A stretch of 15,899 nt of DNA from JAKAWW01 sp049966775 (GTDB lineage Archaea > Micrarchaeota > Micrarchaeia > Micrarchaeales > Micrarchaeaceae): positions 1 to 15,899 of the forward strand of contig JBMFTZ010000021.1 of assembly GCA_049966775.1 (NCBI GenBank), given 5' to 3'. The notes under the pieces are model-generated. The model worked only from the letters and a program-made list of their open reading frames with translations, did not search any database and had not been told where the DNA came from. A program made the translations under genes and the position numbers. Below are positions 6,262 through 13,247 of the stretch, in pieces. Numbering within the stretch: position 1 is the stretch's first letter; every line of letters starts with the position of its first letter.

Positions 6262-9200
6262 CTACATGTATTTTGAGAGATTGAACTGCCTCACAGGCTT
6301 GCCTTCCTCGTTTACCCCGGTGCTGAAAATATTGTTTATCTCGTCGTCTATGAGCTTTAGCCTCTGCCTTATATAGGGTTCAAGATTATACCTATTAGCA
6401 AGCTCTATCGCCATATTCAGGTATTTTTCTATCCCCCCTTTTGATATGGTAAGAACCAGCCTCCCGCCACATCTGGTGCACTTGCCGGTAAGCGGCACGC
6501 GCCTGTACTTGGCGTTGCACGAGATGCACCTGAATGTCTGCTTGGAATAAGAGTGCATGTTGCCTATAAGATCTGGTATGAAATGGCTCAGTATCAGTTT
6601 CCTGGCGGAATCTGGCTTGTCTATACTCTCAAGAATGTCCGCAAGCCTGAACTGCGCTTCCACTTTCTCCGGCATGGAATTAAGCCTAGTGTACATGCTT
6701 TTCTTAGGCGCCTTGGCCACGGCTTCGAAGCTGGTGCCGTGGGTGAACATTATGGAGCTATACACTGATTCCGATCCGAGCCTGTTCTTCACGGTTTCCA
6801 CATCAACGTCCCCTGGTGAAGGGAAGCCATATGTTTTGTCGTAGAACCCTATGCCGTAACCGCCCACCACCTCCATCTCGTGCACCTCGTCGTCAACCTC
6901 ACTCGGGTTTACGTTGAGCGTTAGTATGAGCGGCGCGTCCATTGTGCCGCCTATCGTAGTTGGCAAGTAGCTTCTTGAGAAGTTTGTGAGCGCGTCGAGG
7001 AGCAGCATCGTGGTGTCCTCATCACCGTCGCAGTTCCTCCGTCTCGCTGATATAGTATAAGGGTGAGCAAAGCCCACGTTTGCATCGGTGAAGCCTATTA
7101 TCCTGTTGAGTATACCAACAGAAGTGTGCGGTGATAGCGTGATCGCAAGCTGCCCTATTAGGTCATCGGCGCTTCTGGCGTTGTAGAAGGGCTCCAGGCC
7201 GTAGAATCTGACGAGCATGTCGTCAACGAATTTTGAAACATTGAGCAAGAATTCGGCGCCATGCCTGTTTATCACCACATCTTGGTGCTTCAGCTCAACA
7301 AGCTGGTAAGGGCTCGTAAGCTCCTCGCCCTTGTAGTCGGTCGCATAGCCGAGCTTCTTCAGCACGTCAACGCTTGTGCCTATCTCTATGGGGTAAAAGT
7401 GCGTCATAGGCATATCGGTGGCGTCAAACCTGCTCGTGCCGTCCTTGAACGTGTGCACGTTGTGAAGTGCCCTCAATATACCCTTCTCTAGCGGCTCTGC
7501 CACCCTGTGCTTGTTTATGACACCCTTCACGCCTTTGAGTGTCTTGGGCAGCCCCTGCAGCTTGAGGCTTTCGAGCGCGCCATCTATCAGCTTTGAGATG
7601 TCTACCTTCCTTATGTCAAAAGATTGCGTCTTGCTGCCACAGTACGGGCATATGTCGTAGCTAGATCTCCTGCCGCATGCAGGGCAGATGCGCTCCAGCT
7701 GCGCCCGCGAATTGTGTATGCTGCAGAACGGACCAGTGACAAGCTCGCCCCCCTTTATGCACCTGAACCTTGCAATCTCTATGTCTACGCCCTGACTGTT
7801 GAACTTTGCCTTTTCGTTGTTGTAAGCCTTGTATATGGAGCGGTCCTTGCCCCCGTAATCCGCTATAGGGAAGAGGGCGTTCGGAGCTGGCTTCATGAGC
7901 CTTTCCCTCGCCTTTTCTGGCCTTCCTATCCTTGCGCCTATCCTTGTCGATCTCTGCATCACCTTGAAAGGTGCAAGCCTGTTTACCATTTCGAGTGCGC
8001 TTATGCTCGTATCAATATTAACCGCGTCCTGTGCGACTGTGCCCGCCTTCGCAAAGCCCAGGCTTGCGAGCACGCTTTGCGCGTCGCTGCCTCTTATCAC
8101 TATCGAAGAGCCGGTGTCAAAATGTGGCAGGCAGAGCTTTTCGGCTATTGTGGCAATATTGTCCCCCTCGACTTCGATGCTCTCCACGCCAAATAAGCTG
8201 CCTTCCTGTCCACTGGCATATTTTACCTTTGCCTTGCTTACCGCTTCTGCAAGGGTTTTCAGTTCAATCGGCGTTATATCTGCATACTCATATATGTAGA
8301 CTGGGTGCATTGGTACCTTGTACGTATTGGAAAGCTCGTACGCCTCTTTGAAGGTGCTCACCTGCGCGCTGCCAGCGTAGCCATTCTGCCCTAGCTGCTC
8401 AAGCCAGTACTCCTCGACGTAGCTTGTGGGGAGCAGGGGCGTGTTGGTCTTCTTGAAGTCGCCAAACGTCACGAGCATGTCGCCCACCGATATTATCTTC
8501 TTTATGCTCCCCTTGAGCTCGTAAGCTTTGTCCGCGCTGTTGATGCGCATGGCTTCACCGTTCTTTAGCTTCACGAACGGGCCCTCGATTGTATCAACCG
8601 GAGCGGCCACGCAGCCCTTGCCCGGCTTGTCTATCTTGAGCTGGGTGCCTGTAGCTATGAACTCACCAAGCAGCACCATCGTAGCGGGGTTGAACCCCTT
8701 CGCGGCTATGCCCGTCAGCCTGGACCTGCCATAGCGCAGCCTGAATGCGCCAGCATGCCCCGGATAAGCCAGTATGGGCCTGCCTGCAACAAGCTCCTGC
8801 AGGAACTGCTGATCCTTCTCCTTGTCGCCAGAGCCCGAATCCCCGCTCTTGAGCTTGTCTACCTTTATTATGTTGTTGAGCCAGCTCCAATCAAGCCCCA
8901 CGCTCTTCGTGTGCTTTAGCACGCTCTTCGCCTTCTGCGCTATACCCTCGCATAGAACCAGCGCCACGCCGCCGCGCACCCTGTTCGTAAGATACTCCTC
9001 TTTGCCTTCTGCAGATAGCCTTTTTATGTTTCTATGCACTCCCACTTCGACTCTCTCAGTGGGCAAGCCGTCAACGCATACGGGGCAGTTTTCCAGTATA
9101 GTGCGCAGGTCTTCTTCCCGCGGCACATACTGCAGCTTTGCTACCGTATTGTACAGCTGCACCTCCTCAATGTACCTCTCGATCTCGTTCTGCTGGGGCT

Positions 9201-9690
9201 TGTACGCGCCTATGTTAAGCAGCCTTCTCCCGTAATCCGCCAGCGCTACGGAGAGCGCGGCGCTGGTGCCTCCGGCACCTCGTATCGGTCCTGCATAGAG
9301 CACTGCCACGTAGTCTGTACCATCAGGATTTTTGTGCAACGCGCAGCCCTGCATGCCCTCTGTCGGTGCTACAACAATGCCTTCGGTGAGTATTGCCAGC
9401 CCCACCCTCACCGAGGTGGTGAGCTTCTGCTCCATACTTCCGAAGCTGTCGTCCCCGCATACCTCCTTTACGAGCTCAAAGGCGAGCGCCTCCCTTGACA
9501 TGCCATCCTGCTTGTTTCTTATCCTGTCAGCTATGCCTTTTACGCCGGTTATGCCTTCAACCCTCGCGGGCATGTCCGGCGCAGGCTCGATTTCCACGCG
9601 CGTTTCAATGTCGTGCCCTTTGCCCCTGGCCTTCACTGCCACCTCCAGGGTCTTCCTGAATTCACTGTTTAGAGAATCGAAATAGTCCAT
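6262..9690 (-). CDS. polC: DNA polymerase D large (catalytic) subunit DP2
   Basis: Catalytic subunit of the archaeal replicative polymerase PolD, a two-barrel enzyme structurally related to RNA polymerase. The 1142-residue product carries the active-site motif NCDGDED at 886-892 (catalytic D888 and D890; codons near 7017-7037). Cysteine clusters fit zinc sites: C202/C205; C656, C669, C672, C681, C684; and C1055, C1058, C1071, C1074. No intein interrupts the motif, and length is somewhat below the roughly 1260-1270 residues of Pyrococcus DP2. A short Ser/Gly/Asp/Lys linker at 281-295 looks like a flexible insertion. The C-terminus QFNLSKYM resembles a PIP box (Q, L at +3, aromatic at +6) for PCNA. 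The ATG overlaps the stop of the small subunit gene by one base (TAATG), which implies translational coupling. It is the last gene of the operon and converges on polX. Confidence 0.97.
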   Translation of the reverse strand: MDYFDSLNSEFRKTLEVAVKARGKGHDIETRVEIEPAPDMPARVEGITGVKGIADRIRNKQDGMSREALAFELVKEVCGDDSFGSMEQKLTTSVRVGLAILTEGIVVAPTEGMQGCALHKNPDGTDYVAVLYAGPIRGAGGTSAALSVALADYGRRLLNIGAYKPQQNEIERYIEEVQLYNTVAKLQYVPREEDLRTILENCPVCVDGLPTERVEVGVHRNIKRLSAEGKEEYLTNRVRGGVALVLCEGIAQKAKSVLKHTKSVGLDWSWLNNIIKVDKLKSGDSGSGDKEKDQQFLQELVAGRPILAYPGHAGAFRLRYGRSRLTGIAAKGFNPATMVLLGEFIATGTQLKIDKPGKGCVAAPVDTIEGPFVKLKNGEAMRINSADKAYELKGSIKKIISVGDMLVTFGDFKKTNTPLLPTSYVEEYWLEQLGQNGYAGSAQVSTFKEAYELSNTYKVPMHPVYIYEYADITPIELKTLAEAVSKAKVKYASGQEGSLFGVESIEVEGDNIATIAEKLCLPHFDTGSSIVIRGSDAQSVLASLGFAKAGTVAQDAVNIDTSISALEMVNRLAPFKVMQRSTRIGARIGRPEKARERLMKPAPNALFPIADYGGKDRSIYKAYNNEKAKFNSQGVDIEIARFRCIKGGELVTGPFCSIHNSRAQLERICPACGRRSSYDICPYCGSKTQSFDIRKVDISKLIDGALESLKLQGLPKTLKGVKGVINKHRVAEPLEKGILRALHNVHTFKDGTSRFDATDMPMTHFYPIEIGTSVDVLKKLGYATDYKGEELTSPYQLVELKHQDVVINRHGAEFLLNVSKFVDDMLVRFYGLEPFYNARSADDLIGQLAITLSPHTSVGILNRIIGFTDANVGFAHPYTISARRRNCDGDEDTTMLLLDALTNFSRSYLPTTIGGTMDAPLILTLNVNPSEVDDEVHEMEVVGGYGIGFYDKTYGFPSPGDVDVETVKNRLGSESVYSSIMFTHGTSFEAVAKAPKKSMYTRLNSMPEKVEAQFRLADILESIDKPDSARKLILSHFIPDLIGNMHSYSKQTFRCISCNAKYRRVPLTGKCTRCGGRLVLTISKGGIEKYLNMAIELANRYNLEPYIRQRLKLIDDEINNIFSTGVNEEGKPVRQFNLSKYM

Positions 9691-11204
9691 TATATCCCAG
9701 TATTGAAGTCTATCTGTACGAACGCACCCTTGTCAGCTTCGTATACAGGAAGCAGGCATGGTGTTGGTATGTGCCCCTGTCTCACCTGGAATTCAGTTCT
9801 TGCCTGCCAGGTACCGCTGTTCACTATGTCAATTCCATGATAGTTTGAAATCGCATTCTTGTGTATATGGCCCATCGTGAGAATGTCTGGCACACTGCTT
9901 ATGGTGAGCCTGTCCTGCCTGCTCGGCACTATGATGTTGCCGCCGTATATAGGTGAAAGGTGCCTTCTTTTTAGTATTTCTATCATCGCCTTTTCCGGGC
10001 TGGCATAGCTCATCCCCGGGAGTGCGGCTATTATTGAATCAAGCGAAGTGCCATGATAGGCAAGCACCTCTATGCCATGCATGCTTATCGTGCTCGGGCT
10101 TGGCAGCATATGCACATTGTCAAGCTTGTACTCGCCTATCAGTTCGGCGCCAAGCTGCGGTTGCGGCTCTGCACGCTGCACGGCGTCGTGGTTGCCCGGG
10201 AGAATGAATACATTAATATAATCGGGTATCATGCTCACGAGCTCCATGAATTTCTTGTACTGCACAAAAATGTCAGGTATCGCAAGATCCCTGTCCTGGT
10301 TCGGATAAACACCTATGCCGTCCGCCACGTCGCCGTTTATAACGATGTATTTAATCTTGCCTGCCAGATCCTTCCTGCCCTCTATGCCCCCGTTCAGCCA
10401 TTTAATAAAATGTATAAAATTGTCCTCCATGAAAAGCTTGCTGCCCACGTGCAGGTCGGAGAGAAACGCTATCGCTACGTGCTCCTTGGAAAGCTTGCGC
10501 TCTTTTATTGGTGCGTCAGGCCATATAATCTCGTTGGCTATTACAAACTGGCCCGCGATCTTGCCCTTTACAGCAATCACCTCATCATTTATTATTCTCT
10601 CCGCGCTTTCCAGCATGCTGCCAGGTCCGCTGTGGTATTTGCTGAATATCACCCGTGCTGATCCAGTTTCGTCTTCCAGCATAACCATTATGTTGCCTGC
10701 CCTCGTCACAACCTTGCTGTTCACCATTCCCACAATGGCAACTTCACGGCCGTCCATATAACCCTTCAGCTCCTCGATGCTCCTGAGCAGCCCTACAAGG
10801 TTGCTCCTGCCTTCTATTATGCGCCTGAGCCGTTCAAGCCTGTCCCTGAAGTAGCTCACGAAGCTGTCAACTGTGCCATCGGGTTTTTCAACGTCTTCGG
10901 TGCTTATAGAGTAGATTGCATCGATATCTTTTGCTACTGGCTCGAAATCCGATTTGCGTATGACTTCTATCTCTGCTTCTGTGCTTACCGGTGCCTTTTC
11001 AACGGAGAGTTCGTCAACCACCATCTGTAGGAGCTTATTGTCAGCAACTTTCAGCTCCTGCTGGTCCTTCAGGTGGTCTATTATCTTTGAGGCGAGAAGG
11101 CCGATGTCTATTCCTCCAATCCCTTTCGCGTCTATATCAGAAGATACGAGTATGCCTGCGTTTGCGAGCTGTGCCACCAGTTCCCTTGCCTTGTTCTTCT
11201 CCAT
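9690..11204 (-). CDS. polB: DNA polymerase D small (proofreading) subunit DP1
   Basis: Small subunit of PolD with the 3'-5' exonuclease. The 504-residue product has a helical N-terminal region (about 1-65), a linker (70-110), an OB fold (about 150-235: REVAIVGMVNSKVVTRAGNI ... VKGKIAGQFVIANEII) and a calcineurin-like phosphodiesterase domain. That domain carries all expected metal motifs: SDLHVGS (D250, H252), NGDVADGIG (D292), PGNHDA (N338, H339, D340), YHGTS (H384) and MGHIHK (H446, H448). Since these residues are intact, it should be an active proofreading nuclease, unlike the inactive B-subunits of eukaryotic polymerases. The start ATG follows the UPF0147 stop by one base (TGA-C-ATG), and its stop overlaps the DP2 start, so all three are one translational unit. 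The length is shorter than Pyrococcus DP1 because the N-terminal linker is short. Confidence 0.96.
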   Translation of the reverse strand: MEKNKARELVAQLANAGILVSSDIDAKGIGGIDIGLLASKIIDHLKDQQELKVADNKLLQMVVDELSVEKAPVSTEAEIEVIRKSDFEPVAKDIDAIYSISTEDVEKPDGTVDSFVSYFRDRLERLRRIIEGRSNLVGLLRSIEELKGYMDGREVAIVGMVNSKVVTRAGNIMVMLEDETGSARVIFSKYHSGPGSMLESAERIINDEVIAVKGKIAGQFVIANEIIWPDAPIKERKLSKEHVAIAFLSDLHVGSKLFMEDNFIHFIKWLNGGIEGRKDLAGKIKYIVINGDVADGIGVYPNQDRDLAIPDIFVQYKKFMELVSMIPDYINVFILPGNHDAVQRAEPQPQLGAELIGEYKLDNVHMLPSPSTISMHGIEVLAYHGTSLDSIIAALPGMSYASPEKAMIEILKRRHLSPIYGGNIIVPSRQDRLTISSVPDILTMGHIHKNAISNYHGIDIVNSGTWQARTEFQVRQGHIPTPCLLPVYEADKGAFVQIDFNTGI

Positions 11205-11205
11205 G

Positions 11206-11475
11206 TCAAGATGTTTTTATAGATTCGAGCATGCTCAGAATGCTCCATATGGCAGTTCGTGCCTGCGGCGGCAGGTTGATGTCGTTGCTTACCGAATCCA
11301 TGCTGTATATAGCTTCGGATATCTTTATTATGAAGTCTGCCTGCGAATCCAGCTTCTGCCTTGCCTGGCTTATGGTGCTTCTTACGTTCTTAGGCACGCT
11401 TGTGTCGTTCATCAGCGCGTCCATCTGCCTGGTCACTTCGGCAAGCAGCTCGGCCACTTTCTTTTCGTCCTTCAT
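11206..11475 (-). CDS. UPF0147 family protein
   Basis: Small 89-residue, all-helical, soluble archaeal protein of unknown function. The pattern DTSVPKNVRSTISQAR in the first half and NDINLPPQARTAIWSILSML followed by ESI in the second half is the characteristic double signature of UPF0147 (family form: DTSVPRNIRxAA ... DPNMPxHxRTxIWxIxSxLE). The start ATG (11473-11475) has the best ribosome binding site of the window, GGGGTGATC, and a good TATA box further upstream, so this is the first gene of the operon UPF0147 - DP1 - DP2. Only one base separates its stop from the DP1 start. The linkage suggests, but does not prove, a role connected to PolD synthesis or assembly. Confidence 0.9.
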   Translation of the reverse strand: MKDEKKVAELLAEVTRQMDALMNDTSVPKNVRSTISQARQKLDSQADFIIKISEAIYSMDSVSNDINLPPQARTAIWSILSMLESIKTS

Positions 11476-11477
11476 CT

Positions 11478-11486
11478 GATCACCCC
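11478..11486 (-). promoter_or_regulatory. Strong ribosome binding site of the PolD operon
   Basis: On the minus strand GGGGTGATC ends two bases before the ATG at 11475. GGTGATC is complementary to the usual archaeal 16S rRNA 3' end. It fixes the UPF0147 start and contrasts with the leaderless style of most other genes here. Confidence 0.6.
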
Positions 11487-11541
11487 AAAAATCGCCATTA
11501 TCCCTATGTTAAACCACGCAATTACTAATATTGTATGAATG

Positions 11542-11553
11542 CCTATTTATAGT
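11542..11553 (-). promoter_or_regulatory. TATA box of the UPF0147-PolD operon
   Basis: Minus-strand ACTATAAATAGG is close to the archaeal TATA consensus. It predicts a transcript start near 11520 and a leader of roughly 45 bases carrying the ribosome binding site at 11478-11486. It is the only clear leadered promoter in the window. Confidence 0.55.
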
Positions 11554-11607
11554 TTTTGTAATCGGCGCAAAATGCGATGTCAATGATGTCAAGCAGTGTG
11601 GTTTGCT

Positions 11608-12555
11608 TCATATGGTGATGTGCAGCACAGACCTGGCGTAAGCGCCGAGCGCTATCGTTATAAATGCGCTGCCTATCGATATGGCAAGCGTCTTTGCTAT
11701 GTTTCTTTTTATTGAAATGCTGCTGACCAGCGCCACGAGCGAAGCCACGACACTCAGCACTGTGGCAGTCAATATTATAGATATTGCAATCCCGTAGTAG
11801 CCTCCAGCGCCGAGCGCAAAAGGTATCAGCGGCACCGCCGCGCCTATGGCATATGCCACGCCCACGTAAAACGCGGAAGCCTTGGCGCTTCTCTTCGCGG
11901 TCCCTTTGGCGTTCACATTTATCTCGTATGACGTAGAGAGGAACGCGCTACCAGTCATTGACAGGGTGCCAGAAAGCGCTATTATCACGCCCCCGACAAG
12001 CACAAGCAGGGGTTCATGTAGCGCGGCTCCGAGCCCGGATACTGCCGCAAGCACTTCGACCAGCCCGTCATTCATCCCTATTATTATATCCCTTATGTTC
12101 CTAAGCACCTGGTTGTATGCCACAATCTTCATCTTGAGCGGCGTCTCATTTCTGAGTTCGTCCTTTATTATCTCTCTTATAATTGCCTTTTCGTGGGGCA
12201 GAAGCTCACCGTGCTCTTCCACCTCCATAATTTTTCTGTCAAGCTGCGTTTCAAAACTTTCTGCCGCTTTTACCGCGAGTACGAGGCCCAGCAGGTGCCT
12301 GATCAGGAGAATCATGAACACGAAAAACTTCGATGTGGTCTTTGGGATCCTTATGTTGCTTATCTCCAGTATTTTGGCCCACATCCTCGCGTGCTTTCCC
12401 TCTGTTGTGGCGAGCTTCTCGAGTATGCTCTTAAGCTCACCGTTTTTCTCCCTTTTCGCAAGGTCTCTAAATATTATGTGGTGCATCCGCTCCATTTTGT
12501 AGAGTCCGACAAGATAAGCGCGCTTTCTGCCTTCATTTTCTTTGTCATCCTGCAT
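11608..12555 (-). CDS. Ferritin-like/VIT1 (CCC1) fusion membrane protein, probable Fe/Mn transporter
   Basis: The 315-residue product joins an N-terminal four-helix, rubrerythrin-like domain (about 12-140) to a C-terminal VIT1/CCC1 membrane domain (about 150-315). The layout resembles MbfA-type iron exporters of bacteria. Candidate metal ligands in the cytoplasmic domain are E22 and H25/H26 (MERMHH), E52 and H55 (TEGKH), E99 and E102, and E133 in KDELRNE; in that last place the usual ExxH reads ExxN (N136). The membrane part opens with IRDIIIGMNDGLVEVLAAVSG (D163, G164), the family hallmark, and has about five hydrophobic segments. Predicted role: moving Fe(II) or Mn(II) across the membrane, with the ferritin-like domain sensing or feeding metal. 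It is 72 bases downstream of the CBS gene on the same strand. The metal and direction of transport cannot be told from sequence. Confidence 0.88.
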   Translation of the reverse strand: MQDDKENEGRKRAYLVGLYKMERMHHIIFRDLAKREKNGELKSILEKLATTEGKHARMWAKILEISNIRIPKTTSKFFVFMILLIRHLLGLVLAVKAAESFETQLDRKIMEVEEHGELLPHEKAIIREIIKDELRNETPLKMKIVAYNQVLRNIRDIIIGMNDGLVEVLAAVSGLGAALHEPLLVLVGGVIIALSGTLSMTGSAFLSTSYEINVNAKGTAKRSAKASAFYVGVAYAIGAAVPLIPFALGAGGYYGIAISIILTATVLSVVASLVALVSSISIKRNIAKTLAISIGSAFITIALGAYARSVLHITI

Positions 12556-12589
12556 GACGTATGCACCTATAAGTTGTTTATGGCAAGCA

Positions 12590-12597
12590 CTAAATAG
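12590..12597 (-). promoter_or_regulatory. Possible TATA box for the VIT1 fusion gene
   Basis: Minus-strand CTATTTAG lies about 39 bases before the start at 12555. A GGTG at 12567-12564 could serve as ribosome binding site on a short leader. If weak or false, the gene would depend on read-through from the CBS gene. Confidence 0.3.
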
Positions 12598-12627
12598 GTT
12601 TCAACAAGCACTGCAGCCACAAAAGGG

Positions 12628-13071
12628 TCACCTTTGATAACCGGTGTCTATTATGTTCTTGAGCACGTCTATTAGGTAGGTGGCGTTTTTTATAATGTCG
12701 CTTTCGGTCACTATGCCCGCGATCTTGTTTTGCTCATCGATCACGCAGAGCCTCTTTATGTGCTTTTCAACCATGAGCTTTGCCGCAGCCTCGAGTGTCA
12801 TGTCCTTCGCTATTGTGATAACGGGCTTTGTCATCACGTGCTTGGCCTTTGCAAAAAGGAGGTTCCTCTTTCTCGCAAGCAGCCTGCTTACTATGTCGCG
12901 CTCGGTGATCATGCCCAAAGGTGCATTAGACTTGTCGGTTATTATTACAGAATTTATGTTGTGCTTGTTCATCTTCTGCGCAATGGATTTTATACTCTCA
13001 TTCTCGCTGGCTACCACTACCGGGCTGCTCATTATTTCGCTCACTCTTACGGAATTGTTTGTTGAATACAT
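12628..13071 (-). CDS. Two-CBS-domain protein
   Basis: Consists of one Bateman module and little else: CBS1 at about residues 10-65 (VSEIMSSPVVVASENESIKS ... LGMITERDIVSRLL) and CBS2 at about 74-132 (VMTKPVITIAKDMTLEAAAK ... IAGIVTESDIIKN). The ITERDIV and VTESDII segments are typical of the adenosine-nucleotide-binding loop. There is no attached enzyme or DNA-binding domain. The frame extends to a TTG at 13080 (150 residues), but I prefer the ATG at 13071 (147 residues), since it lies 33 bases after an A/T-rich TATA-like stretch and uses the common start. Predicted cytoplasmic sensor or regulatory subunit of unknown partner. It precedes the VIT1 fusion gene on the same strand and diverges from the carbamoyltransferase gene; either could be a regulated partner, but this is only positional. 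Confidence 0.88.
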   Translation of the reverse strand: MYSTNNSVRVSEIMSSPVVVASENESIKSIAQKMNKHNINSVIITDKSNAPLGMITERDIVSRLLARKRNLLFAKAKHVMTKPVITIAKDMTLEAAAKLMVEKHIKRLCVIDEQNKIAGIVTESDIIKNATYLIDVLKNIIDTGYQR

Positions 13072-13097
13072 CCTTGTCAATGATAATTACCTGCATT

Positions 13098-13110
13098 CTT
13101 TTTTATTTTT
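13098..13110 (-). promoter_or_regulatory. AT-rich TATA-like stretch for the CBS gene
   Basis: Minus-strand AAAAATAAAAAAG is centred about 33 bases before the ATG at 13071. The composition is simple, so this is only a weak call that depends on the spacing seen at other genes in the window. Confidence 0.3.
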
Positions 13111-13151
13111 TGTGATAAGAATCAATAACTTAGATAAATGGCTAAAATTTG

Positions 13152-13188
13152 ATCCGCACTGGGGTTTCGAACGTGCAACCAGGCGGAT
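13152..13188. other. Stem-loop in the divergent gap between CBS and carbamoyltransferase genes
   Basis: ATCCGC (13152-13157) pairs with GCGGAT (13183-13188). Directly inside, CTGG (13159-13162) pairs with CCAG (13179-13182), leaving a single bulged A at 13158. The loop contains GTTTCGAAC. It gives about ten base pairs with a 16-base loop. It lies upstream of the carbamoyltransferase TATA box at 13221, so it is not in that gene's predicted leader. It could be a regulator site, part of a small RNA or a remnant of a tRNA-related sequence; none can be shown here. Confidence 0.35.
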
Positions 13189-13220
13189 GCCAATGCGATG
13201 ACAAGAGTACACGCGATAGG

Positions 13221-13229
13221 TTTATAATT
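13221..13229 (+). promoter_or_regulatory. TATA box of the carbamoyltransferase gene
   Basis: TTTATAATT, identical to the box at 32-40, is centred 23 bases before the ATG at 13248. It is the main reason to reject the TTG start at 13149, which lies upstream of the promoter, and supports a leaderless message starting at about 13248. Confidence 0.5.
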
Positions 13230-13247
13230 GAGAAGTTCGTATGTTGT

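Noticed and set aside
7624..8196. 190-codon plus-strand ORF inside the DP2 gene
   Set aside because: Antisense to DP2 zinc-finger and core coding sequence; composition rich in Cys, Tyr and Arg with no recognisable motif.
10053..10661. 202-codon plus-strand ORF inside the DP1 gene
   Set aside because: Antisense to the phosphodiesterase domain, whose motifs are all intact; the ORF itself shows no domain.
11543..11611. 22-codon minus-strand ORF whose ATG overlaps the VIT1 stop (ATGA)
   Set aside because: Suggestive overlap, but its end runs through the TATA box of the PolD operon, it is very short, and no family is recognisable.
13150..13195. tRNA gene around GGGGTTTCGAAC
   Set aside because: The loop recalls a T-arm, but the flanking bases do not form a five-pair T stem on either strand, and no acceptor, D or anticodon arms can be drawn.
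12680..13201. 173-codon plus-strand ORF opposite the CBS gene
   Set aside because: Antisense to two clear CBS domains; its hydrophobic composition is a by-product of the opposite strand.
13149..13247. TTG-initiated N-terminal extension of the carbamoyltransferase
   Set aside because: It would begin upstream of the TATA box at 13221-13229 and adds sequence with no match to the family; the ATG at 13248 is better.
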